From Streptococcus sp. VT 162 (GTDB taxonomy: Bacteria > Bacillota > Bacilli > Lactobacillales > Streptococcaceae), in contig CP007628.2 of the NCBI GenBank assembly GCA_000688775.2, forward strand, positions 1,488,001 through 1,552,000: a stretch of 64,000 nucleotides of DNA. The letters are read 5' to 3'. Below are positions 19,568 to 30,124 of the stretch, piece by piece; position 1 is the first letter of the stretch; each line of letters begins with the position of its first letter. The notes beneath the pieces are model-generated. The model ran no database searches, had not been told where the DNA came from, and saw only the letters and a list, made by a program, of their open reading frames with translations. Both the position numbers and the translations under genes were made by a program.

Positions 19568-20492
19568 ATCGTTCTCCTACAGTCAATGTACGTCCCACTC
19601 CGTTGAGGAAGGAAGCAATATCCATCTTAGGTTTACCAGCTGGCTGCACTTGCTTGAGAGATAGAGCTCCTTCAGCCGCTGCAACGATTAATTGTTTCTT
19701 GCCAATAGAGAGGATCTCACCTGGAGCTCCCTGACCTTCTACTGGCAGGGCTTCATAAATCTTAAAGCGGTCGCCTTTAAGGAAAGTGTGGGCAACAGGC
19801 CATGGATTCATGCCACGTATTTGGTTGAAGAGTTGACGGTTAGTCTTATTCCAGTCCAATTTTTCTTCCTCTGGTTTGATATTTGGCGAGAAAGTGACCT
19901 GACTAGGATCCTGTGGTTCAGGTTGGATTTCTCCTGTTAGGTAGCCAGGTAGCGTATCCAAAAGCAAATCACGACCAACAATGGCTAATTTCTCAAACAA
20001 GGTGCCGACATTGTCTTCATCTGTGATAGGAATACTGCGACGGGAAATCATGTCTCCTGCATCCATTTCCTTAACCATCTCCATAATGGTCACACCAGCT
20101 TCCTCATCCCCTTGAATCAAGGCATAATGAATGGGCGCGCCACCACGGTGTTTGGGAAGGAGGGAGGCGTGAACATTGACCGCAAAGTCCATGCTATCAA
20201 GGAGTTTACTAGGGAGAAATTGTCCAAAAGCAGCGGTCACAATCCCATCCGCTCCTAAATTCATAATGGCTTCCAGCTCTGGGCTTCCAGATAATTTTTC
20301 TGGTTGGTAAATAGGAAGGCCTGCTTCTTTTGCAGCCTGCTTGACTGGAGTTTCTTGGATCACTTTTTTACGGCCGACAGCGCGGTCTGGCTGGGTCACA
20401 ACAGCTAGAATCTCGTAACAATCATCTGATAACAACCCCTTCAAAACTGTCGCTGAAAAATCAGGGGTCCCCATAAAGATTAGTTTTGTCAT
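19557..20492 (-). CDS. fmt: Methionyl-tRNA formyltransferase
   Basis: Formylates initiator Met-tRNA using 10-formyl-THF. 311 residues. The N-terminal formyltransferase fold has [11 protein letters not shown], and the catalytic Asn-His-Asp region is [16 protein letters not shown] at about 106-121 with [11 protein letters not shown]-terminal OB-fold tRNA-binding domain follows from about 205. It lies 13 bases after priA and overlaps rsmB. Confidence 0.95.
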   Translation of the reverse strand: MTKLIFMGTPDFSATVLKGLLSDDCYEILAVVTQPDRAVGRKKVIQETPVKQAAKEAGLPIYQPEKLSGSPELEAIMNLGADGIVTAAFGQFLPSKLLDSMDFAVNVHASLLPKHRGGAPIHYALIQGDEEAGVTIMEMVKEMDAGDMISRRSIPITDEDNVGTLFEKLAIVGRDLLLDTLPGYLTGEIQPEPQDPSQVTFSPNIKPEEEKLDWNKTNRQLFNQIRGMNPWPVAHTFLKGDRFKIYEALPVEGQGAPGEILSIGKKQLIVAAAEGALSLKQVQPAGKPKMDIASFLNGVGRTLTVGERFGD

Positions 20493-20504
20493 TTCTTCTC
20501 CTTC

Positions 20505-22901
20505 TTATAAAAATTGCTGCGGTTCATGGTCAATACTGAGACGAAGCTCGCTATTTTCCCGTTCTTGAGTCAAGGCCAAGACCTGGTTGAGAGTCTGTCC
20601 CAGCTCATCTTCTAAACGGTATTTAATCAAAATCTGGTAATGATAAAGGTTGTGAGTACGGGTGATGGGTTTTGGCGTTGGTCCAAGGATTTTACTAGTT
20701 TCCGATAAACCTGAGCGCAAAATTCCCATGACTTCATAGGCACGTTTGACAACCTCTTCTTCTTTCTTGTGAGAGAGGGTAATCCCAATCGTAAAATAAT
20801 AAGGCGGATAGCCGAGTTGGCGTCTGATACCCATTTCATAGGCATAAAAGCCTTCATAGTCTTGGTCTTTAGCAAAACGAATGGCATAATGCTCTGGATT
20901 GTAGGACTGAATCAAGACCTGTCCAGCCTTTTCTGCACGACCTGCGCGACCAGCAACCTGAGTTAAGAGCTGGAAGGTTCTCTCAGAAGAACGGAAATCA
21001 GGCAAGTTCAGGGCTGTATCTGCATTGAGGACTCCGACTAGGGTCACATTTGGAAAATCCAAGCCCTTAGCAATCATCTGAGTTCCCAACAAGATATCTG
21101 CTTCCCCTCGGCCAAACTGGTCAAGAAGAGCTTGGTGACTGCCTTTCTTGCGGGTCGTATCCACATCCATCCGCAGAATGCGAGCCTGAGGAAAGAGTTC
21201 TGCCAGTTCATCGTAAGCTTTCTGAGTCCCCGTCCCGTAGTAACGAATACTGCGGCTCTGACAGTTGGGACAGACATGAGGAATTCCCTTCGAAAAGCCA
21301 CAGTAATGGCAGTTCATGGTCTTGGTATCCATGTGGAGAGTCAGAGAAATGTCACAGTTGGGACAAGTATCCACCGTCCCACACTCCCGACACATAACAA
21401 AGCTAGAATAACCCCGACGGTTGAGCATGAGGACTACCTGCTCTTTTTTATCCAAGCGGTCTTGGATGGCTTCTAGCAAAGGGGGCGTAAAGTTTGACGT
21501 CTCATTCTGCCCGATATAGTCCCGAAAGTCAATCACTTGAACCTCAGGAATAGTGGCTAAAGGATTGGCCCGTTGGGTCAGACGTAAGTGTTGATAGACG
21601 CCTTTTCCAGCCCGCGCACGGCTTTCTAAGCTCGGTGTTGCCGAACCAAGGACTAGGGCTGCTTGATTGTACTGGGCCCGTAAAATGGCGACCTCTCTGG
21701 CATGATAACGGGGATTGCTGTCTTGTTTGTAGCTAGCTTCATGTTCTTCATCGATAATCATGACACCCAGATTTTTCAAAGGAGCAAAGATAGCTGACCG
21801 AGCGCCAACAACAACTTGGGCATCTCCACGCTCAACCTTGCGCCATTCGTCGTACTTCTCACCATTGGATAGGCCTGAGTGAAGAATGGCTACTTTCTCA
21901 CCGAAACGAGCAATGAACCGCTCCGTCATTTGTGGCGTCAGAGAAATCTCAGGTACCAGTAAAATAGCCGTCTTACCCTTATCCAAGGCTCCTTGGATAA
22001 TCTGCAAATAAACCTCTGTCTTCCCACTTCCTGTAATTCCTTGAAGGAGGAAAGGAGGCTGTTGACTGCCAATAGCACTGACAACGGCATCACGCGCCTG
22101 TCTTTGTTCTGGATTCAATTCCAAAGGTTGGCTGGCTTCAATGCCTTCAAAATAAGCAGCTGAGCGTTGCACTTCCTTTTGGACTATGGACACAGCACCT
22201 TGTTCCACAAGGAAGTTGACTTGCTCGCGTGAGTAGGATTCTAACAAGCTAGCCAGAGGAGCACTCTTAGGATGAGACAGCAAATAGTCTCTCAGCTCTG
22301 CCTTTTTCTTAGCACGCGCAGAAATCTCAATCTGCTCTAGTCGAGTAGTATCAACCTCATACCAAGACTGGGTCTTGACCTTCTTTTGATCGACTGCCTG
22401 GTATTCTAAGCGGAGCAAACCTTTCCTGGTCAAGCGCATCATTTCTGCCTGCTTGGCCAAATCTAGGGAAGAAAAGGCTAGCGAATCTTCTGAACCAAAC
22501 AGACGCTCTCGTTCTGCCTGGCTCAGACCTTCCAGAGGATAGAGAATCTTATCATAACTGGAGTTTAAAAATCCTGGAAGCATGGCCTTTAGGATGGAGA
22601 TTTTGTAAGAAAAGACGGACTTGCGTAATTCCTCAGCCAACCAGAGTTGCTCTCGAGTCAATACTGGAGAAAAATCCAGCACTTCCGCAATCTCTTTCAA
22701 GTTCTGATTGGCAGCTTCTTCATCCGACTGGGACTCCAAGCCTAGCACAATCCCTTGAATCAAACGATTGCCCTTGCCAAAAGGAACATGGACCCGCATA
22801 CCGACTTCCAGCATCTCTACAAATTCCTCTGGGACCTTATAACTATAGGGCTGGTCCGTCTGCATCAGGGGAACATCCACGATAATCTTTGCGATAGCCA
22901 T
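20505..22901 (-). CDS. priA: Primosomal protein N', replication-restart helicase
   Basis: Restarts stalled replication forks. 798 residues. The N-terminal DNA-binding part (1-250) precedes the helicase with Walker A GITGSGKTEVY, a DEEHE box and GSATPSLES. The zinc-binding insertion holds paired cysteines in CRECGTVDTCPNC and CHYCGFSKG...CPNC at about 510-550. The motif near QVAGRAGRAEKAG closes the helicase. It lies between rpoZ and fmt, same strand. Confidence 0.95.
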   Translation of the reverse strand: MAIAKIIVDVPLMQTDQPYSYKVPEEFVEMLEVGMRVHVPFGKGNRLIQGIVLGLESQSDEEAANQNLKEIAEVLDFSPVLTREQLWLAEELRKSVFSYKISILKAMLPGFLNSSYDKILYPLEGLSQAERERLFGSEDSLAFSSLDLAKQAEMMRLTRKGLLRLEYQAVDQKKVKTQSWYEVDTTRLEQIEISARAKKKAELRDYLLSHPKSAPLASLLESYSREQVNFLVEQGAVSIVQKEVQRSAAYFEGIEASQPLELNPEQRQARDAVVSAIGSQQPPFLLQGITGSGKTEVYLQIIQGALDKGKTAILLVPEISLTPQMTERFIARFGEKVAILHSGLSNGEKYDEWRKVERGDAQVVVGARSAIFAPLKNLGVMIIDEEHEASYKQDSNPRYHAREVAILRAQYNQAALVLGSATPSLESRARAGKGVYQHLRLTQRANPLATIPEVQVIDFRDYIGQNETSNFTPPLLEAIQDRLDKKEQVVLMLNRRGYSSFVMCRECGTVDTCPNCDISLTLHMDTKTMNCHYCGFSKGIPHVCPNCQSRSIRYYGTGTQKAYDELAELFPQARILRMDVDTTRKKGSHQALLDQFGRGEADILLGTQMIAKGLDFPNVTLVGVLNADTALNLPDFRSSERTFQLLTQVAGRAGRAEKAGQVLIQSYNPEHYAIRFAKDQDYEGFYAYEMGIRRQLGYPPYYFTIGITLSHKKEEEVVKRAYEVMGILRSGLSETSKILGPTPKPITRTHNLYHYQILIKYRLEDELGQTLNQVLALTQERENSELRLSIDHEPQQFL

Positions 22902-22966
22902 TCTCTCACCTCCTTCTTGTCAGTAAATTCTTGCAATAGAAAAAATAAGATTGAGTCCCCCCAACC

Positions 22967-23278
22967 TTAAATTTTTTCACCATCTTCTTTTTCTTTAGCA
23001 ATTTGCTCTTTGATTTTCTTTTCTTCTTCTTCTTTGCGGCGTTTTTCTTCTTCGATACGGAGACGAACCGCTTCACGTTTTCCTTCTGGATCTGGGTGAA
23101 TCGTAACATTTCCTGACTCGATTTCTTCTAAAGCACGAAGAGTTGATTTTTCGGACTTAAACTCTTGAGTCGCTGGCGCACCTGCTTCTAGTTCGTGGGC
23201 ACGTTTTGCTTCCAAGATTACGAGTGAATATTTTGATGGTACCTTGTCTAGCAAGGTATCAATAGAGGGTTTTAACAT
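22967..23278 (-). CDS. rpoZ: RNA polymerase omega subunit
   Basis: Small subunit that helps assemble the beta' subunit. About 103 residues. The conserved start [20 protein letters not shown] and the AKRAHEL motif are present, followed by a Glu/Lys-rich helical tail (about 70-103) common in streptococcal omega. An ATG directly upstream (23281) is also possible. It lies 27 bases after gmk, the usual pairing. Confidence 0.92.
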   Translation of the reverse strand: MLKPSIDTLLDKVPSKYSLVILEAKRAHELEAGAPATQEFKSEKSTLRALEEIESGNVTIHPDPEGKREAVRLRIEEEKRRKEEEEKKIKEQIAKEKEDGEKI

Positions 23279-23305
23279 CATTTGCTTGTACCTGTTTCCT
23301 ATAGT

Positions 23306-23998
<693 letters not shown>

Positions 23999-24031
23999 TT
24001 ATCCTTCTACAGTCTTTCTATCTAGTGTAAC

Positions 24032-24057
24032 AAAAAAGCAGTAATATTTCAACTGCT
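24032..24057 (-). terminator. Terminator of rny
   Basis: Stem AGCAGT / ACTGCT with a nine-base loop, followed on the minus strand by six T, ten bases after the rny stop. Confidence 0.65.
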
Positions 24058-24066
24058 CTTTCTTAT

Positions 24067-25680
24067 TTATTTAGCATAATCTACTGCACGAAGTTCGCGA
24101 ATCACGGTTACCTTGATATTTCCTGGGTAATCGAGATTGTTTTCAATTTTCTCACGAACTTTGTGAGCCAAGATTGTGACTTTGTCGTCTTTGATTTGTC
24201 CTGGATTAACCATGATACGGATTTCACGTCCTGCTTGAAGGGCAAAACTATTTTGCACTCCTTCAAAGCCATTGGCGATTTCTTCCAAATCATGGAGACG
24301 CTTGATGTAGCTTTCAAGAGATTCACTACGAGCACCTGGACGCGCTGCACTCAAGGCATCTGCTGCAGCAACGATCACTGCAATGACGCTTTCGGCTTCC
24401 ACATCGCCGTGGTGGCTAGCAATGGTATTCACCACAACTGGGTGTTCCTTGTACTTGCGTGCCAACTCTGTACCAATCTCAACGTGGCTACCTTCAACCT
24501 CGCGGTCAATAGCTTTCCCGATGTCGTGAAGGAATCCAGCACGACGGGCAAGAGCTGCATTTTCACCAAGTTCACTGGCGATGATACCAGATAACTTAGC
24601 AACCTCAATCGAATGACGCAAGACATTTTGTCCGTATGAAGTACGGAACTGCAAGCGTCCCATAATCTTCATCAAGTCCGGATGGAGGTTTGGCGCACCA
24701 ATCTCATAGGCAGCAGCCTCACCATATTCACGGATTTTATTGTCAATCTCCTGACGGTTTTTCTCCACCAACTCCTCGATACGAGCTGGGTGGATGCGAC
24801 CATCCTTGAGCAACATTTCCATGGTCATACGAGCAATTTCACGACGAATCGGATCAAATCCTGACAAGGTTACCACTTCTGGCGTGTCGTCAATGATGAC
24901 ATCTACCCCTGTCAAACTTTCAAAGGTACGAATGTTTCGACCTTCGCGTCCGATAATGCGTCCCTTCATGGTATCATCTGGTAGGTGAACTGTCGAGTTT
25001 GTTGACTCTGCTACATAGTCACCAGCGATACGCTGCATAGCCTGAACCAAGATATCTTTCGCAATCTTGTCTGAACGTTCCTTGACTTCTTGCTCTGCCT
25101 CACGAATGCGGCTAGCAATTTCCTTGGTTAAGTTTTCCTCTGTCTGAGCCAAGATAATATCTCGAGCCTCAGTTTGGGAAAGGGAGCCGATACGTTCAAG
25201 TTCAGCTTCTTTTTGTCTTTCGACTTCCTCTAATTGCTCTTCACGTGCATCAAGGTTTTTTGCTCTATCAGAAATACTTTGTTCTTTTTGTTCAAGTGTT
25301 TTTTCTTTGTTCGTCAAATTGTCGTCCTTACGGTCAAGGCTCGCAGCTCTCTCCGTCAAACGACTTTCAATTTGCTTGAGCTCCTGACGTTCTGACTTAA
25401 ATTCAGCGTCCACTTCTTCACGGTATTTTCTGGCTTCCTCTTTGGCCTCCAATAGTGCTTCTTTTTTAAGAGACTTGCTTTCGCTCTTGGCTTCATTTAG
25501 CAATAAATCCGCTTCGCGCTCAGCTTGTCCTCGTAAATTAGTTGCTTCTTGTTCAGCATTTAGAAGCATCAACTCTGCAGCCTCTTGAGATGATTTCATC
25601 TTAGCTGAGATGCTGACATATCCAATGACTAAACCAATGATGACGGCAAAAACAGCAATCGCAAGTGTCATGATTTCCAT
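24067..25680 (-). CDS. rny: Ribonuclease Y
   Basis: Membrane-anchored endoribonuclease that starts mRNA decay. 537 residues. One N-terminal membrane helix (about 4-25) is followed by a long charged coiled coil (30-210) and a KH RNA-binding domain with [15 protein letters not shown] at about 237. The HD phosphohydrolase domain has [15 protein letters not shown] at about 385. Order and length are standard. It is separated from gmk by a terminator. Confidence 0.95.
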   Translation of the reverse strand: MEIMTLAIAVFAVIIGLVIGYVSISAKMKSSQEAAELMLLNAEQEATNLRGQAEREADLLLNEAKSESKSLKKEALLEAKEEARKYREEVDAEFKSERQELKQIESRLTERAASLDRKDDNLTNKEKTLEQKEQSISDRAKNLDAREEQLEEVERQKEAELERIGSLSQTEARDIILAQTEENLTKEIASRIREAEQEVKERSDKIAKDILVQAMQRIAGDYVAESTNSTVHLPDDTMKGRIIGREGRNIRTFESLTGVDVIIDDTPEVVTLSGFDPIRREIARMTMEMLLKDGRIHPARIEELVEKNRQEIDNKIREYGEAAAYEIGAPNLHPDLMKIMGRLQFRTSYGQNVLRHSIEVAKLSGIIASELGENAALARRAGFLHDIGKAIDREVEGSHVEIGTELARKYKEHPVVVNTIASHHGDVEAESVIAVIVAAADALSAARPGARSESLESYIKRLHDLEEIANGFEGVQNSFALQAGREIRIMVNPGQIKDDKVTILAHKVREKIENNLDYPGNIKVTVIRELRAVDYAK

Positions 25681-25791
25681 GTTTTTACCTCATTAAATTT
25701 GTTTATCGAATGACATACATTCCTTAATATTCTATCATAAAAAACCGATTTTCACAAACCCAAATTGAAGAGTTTTGTGTGAATTTTAGGA

Positions 25792-28770
25792 CTACAATTC
25801 TTCGGATCCCTTCAAACTTTTATACACATCATCAAAAAATATATTTGCTACTCTCTTCTTGAACGAATCATTATTTAATAGAGCACCATACAAATCCTGA
25901 CTCTGAGAGTACCCTTCTATCAAGACATTGTCAATTTCTTCTTCAAAGGCAAATACGAAATCATCCCTAGAATTAACACGCGCAGATTGTTTAAGCCTTG
26001 GATTCTTTTTCATCAATTCACGAATCGAAACAGCTCCACTTAAGCCAACTTGCTGGTCAATGTTCAAATTTAACTGTTCGTTCATTTCGTCTAAGATTTC
26101 AGATAAATGTTTTTCTTGATCTCCAGTAACATCGCTCAAACTTGGTTTAGGAAGAGTTAATTCAGGCTGATATTCTAATTCAGAAACTGCCCTGAAAGAA
26201 CCTGTTTGCTTATGTTTCATATAATCAACGACAATCTTATCTGCAATTGTAAAATCATTTCCTCCTAAACGAACATCAATCATCTTAACAAGACTTTGAA
26301 GATAGTTATATCGTTCGTGTAAAACCTCATTTTGATAAGCCGTTGCCTGAATCAAGAAAGTATACATCCGAAGAAAACCGCGAATAACCTTTCGAATAGA
26401 CAATTGTTCTTTTTCATCAAAGCGTTTCACTCTATCATAACCTTTATTCAACAAAGCGACCATCTTTTGTTTTTCTCTACTTGAACGTTTTTCTTGATAT
26501 AAAAATTGATTAAACTCTTGAACCTCTTCGCTGTCCAGAATACCATATTCATCAATTTTACGATCCAACTTTAAGACATCACTAGGAGCAATGGTATCAG
26601 CTAAAATCGTCTCTCGATAGTAGGGAGCAAAGGCTGAGCGAATATCGTCGTAGGTATTTTTAAAATCAAGGATAAATGTTTTCTTGTTATAGCCTCTAAA
26701 GATCCGATTCAGGCGCGACAACGTTTGCACCGCAGCCACACTACGCAATTTTTTATCCACATACATGGCAACCAACTTAGGTTGGTCAAAACCAGTCTGA
26801 TACTTGTTCGCAACTATCAACACCTGATAAGCATCAGTATCAAAACGTTCTTTTAAATGCTCTTCCTTAAACTGATTCATTTGAGATTCCGAGAACTCTC
26901 TCCCTAGATAATCAACCTTACCAGAAAAAGCAATCAAGGTACCAATGCTGGTGATACTGTGATCTTTAAAGTATTTTTCAAAAGCCAACTGGTACTTGAC
27001 CGCCACTTCACGACCAGATGTCACAAGCATGGCTTTTCCTTGACCACCCAACTCTGCCATAATATCATGACTGATAAAATGGTCCATGATAATTTCAACC
27101 TTTTGATTGATATTCTCATCAGATAATTCCACGAATTTAGCAATCTTACGCTTAGCAAGCGTAGTTTTTAGTTCAGGATCTTCTTCTACTACTTTATTAA
27201 GTTGGTAGTAGGTTTTATAAGTCGTATAGTTATCTAAGACATCTAGGATAAAACCTTCCTCTATAGCTTGCTTCATACTGTAGACATCAAAAGGGGCTTT
27301 AGAGCCATCGGGCTGTGTTGTACCAAACAACTGTAGGGTAGTTGCCTTAGGAGTTGCCGTAAAAGCAATGATTGAAACATTGTCTTGCTTTCCTGTACGC
27401 GCAATCTCCTGCTCAATGGCATCCGCAACTGTCACTTCCTGAATCTCATCAATAGTTCCATCCTCCGTATCCGTTTCAGTCAAGACCTGACTAACTGAAC
27501 TCATGTAGGAGCCTGTCGTTGAACTATGGGCTTCATCAATCAGGATGGCAAATTTCTTTTTCGCAGTATTCCCTACAGACATCCAGTTGGATTGGTTGAT
27601 TTGGGCAAACTTATGGATAGTCGTTGCAATGATCTTTGTGTTCCCAGCAATGGCATCAGCTAAATCACTAGATGTCTCACGATCACCCATCACCTTCACA
27701 ACACCGTTCTTATGGTCAATCTGTCTAACAGCATCTTGTAACTGACGGTCTACTACTATACGGTCTGTGACAATTAAAACTGTATCGACGATATTTCTAT
27801 TTTGGTCATCATGAAGTGAAACCAGACTATGAGCTAACCATGCTATGGTATTGGTTTTACCAGAACCAGCCGAATGCTGAATCAGATAATTACTATCAGT
27901 ATGGTTGACTTTCATGTCTTCTAGGAGACGACTAACAGCTCTACGCTGATGGTACCTAGGAAAAATTAGTGTTCTCTTTTTAGCATCATTCTTATCAAGC
28001 TCAAAGAAGATAAAACTTTCAATCAGCTGAAGAATACTATCCTTGGTCAATACATCAAGCCACAAGTACTCTGTATCTACACCATTAGGGTTGTGAGGAT
28101 TGCCACTCCCCATATCAATACCTTCCCCTTTCCCCATATTAAAGGGAAGGAAGTAGGTTTCTTGACCCTTTAACTGAGTTGTCATGTAGATTTCCATAGT
28201 ATCTACAACAAAGGAAGCTAAGACTCCCTGCTCAAAACGAAAGAGACGATTATTAGGATTGCGACCTTTGAGTTGTTTGATGGCATCCTGAACTGACTGA
28301 CCACTAGGATTAAACTTGAGCTCGATAGCAAATAGCGCTAACCCATTGATAAAGATAACAAGGTCAATGCGGCCACCCTCTTCATAAACCACTTCCTCAA
28401 TTACCGACAAACGATTGGCATTATATTGCTGAACAGCTTTTTCATTAAAACTAGTAGCTGGTTTACGATAGAGGAGGCGCAGTTGCTTGTTTTCAATAAA
28501 GACTCCCTCTTTTAAGGCGAACAAAAAACCACCCTTGACGATTTCCTTATTGATAAGAGTGATAATCGTCTCCTTGCTCAGTTTTTTAAGGAGATAATCC
28601 ACGGTCTCTTCCTGAGTCTCCATCAGAAAATCCCATAGGAGTTCCTCATCCATGGCTAATCGAGGATTGTACTGAGCATTATCCCGCTGAATATAGCCAT
28701 TCTTATCTTTCAAGTCTTTGATAATCCACTGCTGGAAATCATAGCGCTCCTTCAAGCCCAAATTTGCCAT
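25792..28770 (-). CDS. hsdR: Type I restriction enzyme subunit R (second system)
   Basis: 992 residues, apparently complete. The N-terminal nuclease has D in GRIDLVIFING and E-x-K in FAIELKFNPSGQ at about 130-150. Translocase motifs: Walker A SAGSGKTNTIAW at about 300, LIDEAHSS, AFTATP and RLNRIFRGYN at about 690. A C-terminal helical domain follows. It differs clearly in sequence from the HsdR at the start of the window, so it belongs to another type I system. It lies downstream of hsdM and an unknown gene on the same strand. Without a working HsdS it could not be directed to a target. Confidence 0.93.
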   Translation of the reverse strand: MANLGLKERYDFQQWIIKDLKDKNGYIQRDNAQYNPRLAMDEELLWDFLMETQEETVDYLLKKLSKETIITLINKEIVKGGFLFALKEGVFIENKQLRLLYRKPATSFNEKAVQQYNANRLSVIEEVVYEEGGRIDLVIFINGLALFAIELKFNPSGQSVQDAIKQLKGRNPNNRLFRFEQGVLASFVVDTMEIYMTTQLKGQETYFLPFNMGKGEGIDMGSGNPHNPNGVDTEYLWLDVLTKDSILQLIESFIFFELDKNDAKKRTLIFPRYHQRRAVSRLLEDMKVNHTDSNYLIQHSAGSGKTNTIAWLAHSLVSLHDDQNRNIVDTVLIVTDRIVVDRQLQDAVRQIDHKNGVVKVMGDRETSSDLADAIAGNTKIIATTIHKFAQINQSNWMSVGNTAKKKFAILIDEAHSSTTGSYMSSVSQVLTETDTEDGTIDEIQEVTVADAIEQEIARTGKQDNVSIIAFTATPKATTLQLFGTTQPDGSKAPFDVYSMKQAIEEGFILDVLDNYTTYKTYYQLNKVVEEDPELKTTLAKRKIAKFVELSDENINQKVEIIMDHFISHDIMAELGGQGKAMLVTSGREVAVKYQLAFEKYFKDHSITSIGTLIAFSGKVDYLGREFSESQMNQFKEEHLKERFDTDAYQVLIVANKYQTGFDQPKLVAMYVDKKLRSVAAVQTLSRLNRIFRGYNKKTFILDFKNTYDDIRSAFAPYYRETILADTIAPSDVLKLDRKIDEYGILDSEEVQEFNQFLYQEKRSSREKQKMVALLNKGYDRVKRFDEKEQLSIRKVIRGFLRMYTFLIQATAYQNEVLHERYNYLQSLVKMIDVRLGGNDFTIADKIVVDYMKHKQTGSFRAVSELEYQPELTLPKPSLSDVTGDQEKHLSEILDEMNEQLNLNIDQQVGLSGAVSIRELMKKNPRLKQSARVNSRDDFVFAFEEEIDNVLIEGYSQSQDLYGALLNNDSFKKRVANIFFDDVYKSLKGSEEL

Positions 28771-28830
28771 AGTTTCTCACTTTCTTGATTTTAAAATTAT
28801 ATTATTCGATACATTCCAATCAAATTTCTA

Positions 28831-29736
28831 TCAGTCAAATAAGGTCATTTGACCAGAAATTTCTTTATTCTTAGATTTTATACGGTGTTCAAATTCGACG
28901 ACATGTTCATCATCTACAGCATAATGAGTAACTTCCAGAACTTCCCATGCACACTGCTCCTTACCAGCAATACTTTTATCAATCTTTCGTAATTTACATC
29001 TTATGAAAAAACCTGTGTTGAACGAGATAACTTTGTTTTGTGATTTTTCTAAAAAATCCTTGTCCTTGATACTAAAACGTATTTTATCCCCTTCATACTC
29101 ACCTGTCCACTTTTCTGTTACACCAGCTACTAACACAGGAGATATAATATAAACTTTAGCATCGTAAATAACTGTCTCACTAGTCTGGTTATTAGAAATG
29201 TAATTATTAAATTCGCCACTACCTATATTACTGGTTACTTGCCCTTCTTGTGTTATCTCGATTTCTGAAATCTCTTTATCAATTTTATTTGCTTTAAAAA
29301 AAGCATTTTTGTACTTAGCAAGGCTAGAAAATTCTTCAATGTATGTCTTTGCCTGTTCTAGTGTCAGATCTCCCTTATTTATTTTTTCTTGTAAATCAAG
29401 TACTAATTTTTCACGATCTAACGTTGTACTTTTAGGTTCTTGAACTTGTTGAAAAAAAGCAGTAAGACTTATTGAAATAATAGACGTAATACCAGCTATA
29501 AAAATTTTGTCTAGATTCTTTTTCCATAAAATTTTAAACTCCGATTTAAAACTGCCTTTATCTCTCGCCAATGCTCTAATTTCAATTGAGAGACCAAATT
29601 GATTGGTTATTTCATATAAAAAATCAGCTAAATTTTGTTCAGATTTTAATAGTGTCTTAGCATCTAACTCATGTTTTTTAGAATCCTCAAAAATCCATCG
29701 AATGGAATAACTATATTCTCCTATTTCTGTATCCAT
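28831..29736 (-). CDS. Unknown membrane protein inserted in the type I locus
   Basis: 301 residues, not recognised. Visible parts: a soluble N-terminus (1-72), one strong membrane helix at about 76-95 (KIFIAGITSIISISLTAFF), a charged helical stretch (105-150), then a beta-rich part (155-290) with Asn/Ser-rich ISNNQTSE and repeated short beta strands. The end is MTLFD. Its ATG overlaps the stop of the hsdS remnant (TAATG), so it is read as part of the hsdM-hsdS-X-hsdR unit. Type I loci often carry passenger genes between hsdS and hsdR, some with defence roles. A similar role here is only inference. Confidence 0.7.
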   Translation of the reverse strand: MDTEIGEYSYSIRWIFEDSKKHELDAKTLLKSEQNLADFLYEITNQFGLSIEIRALARDKGSFKSEFKILWKKNLDKIFIAGITSIISISLTAFFQQVQEPKSTTLDREKLVLDLQEKINKGDLTLEQAKTYIEEFSSLAKYKNAFFKANKIDKEISEIEITQEGQVTSNIGSGEFNNYISNNQTSETVIYDAKVYIISPVLVAGVTEKWTGEYEGDKIRFSIKDKDFLEKSQNKVISFNTGFFIRCKLRKIDKSIAGKEQCAWEVLEVTHYAVDDEHVVEFEHRIKSKNKEISGQMTLFD

Positions 29737-30124
29737 TACACCCTCCTCTTCCCTGTCACATAATCATAAATAAGAGTTTGTCGTTGTTTGTTAATATTTT
29801 TAATTTGCTGATTCTTGATTTGTATAAGGTTATCAATTTGAGCGGTTTTTTCATACAAAAGATTAGCAATTTTTTGTTGCTCAACAAGACTTGATGGAAA
29901 AGTAATTTTCATATTTTTTATATATTCCCAACTTGCTCTAGGCATTTTGTTTCAACAAATTTCCCAGTTTGACTTTCTATATTTTCTAGTCCTATATAAG
30001 GTACAGAAGAGTCTGTTATTCTTTTTTCACTTCTAGTAGCTACTAAATATCTTATTTTAGACATCTCCCACTCTTCTGGTATCTGTCCGATCCAGTCGAT
30101 GCCACTCTCTTTCATCCTAGTCAT
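29736..30124 (-). pseudogene. hsdS: Collapsed type I specificity subunit
   Basis: Only the two ends of an HsdS remain. The first 68 codons from 30124 give the conserved start MKESGIDWIGQIPEEWE and part of the first target-recognition domain, then run into a stop at about 29918. The other end, from 29945, is in a different frame and gives the last recognition-domain strand and the conserved distal helix (LVEQQKIANLLYEKTAQID, ending in DYVTGKRRV). A whole HsdS is about 400 residues; here 389 bases remain. The join near 29940-29950 looks like a deletion with frame loss. It overlaps hsdM by eight bases. Confidence 0.8.
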
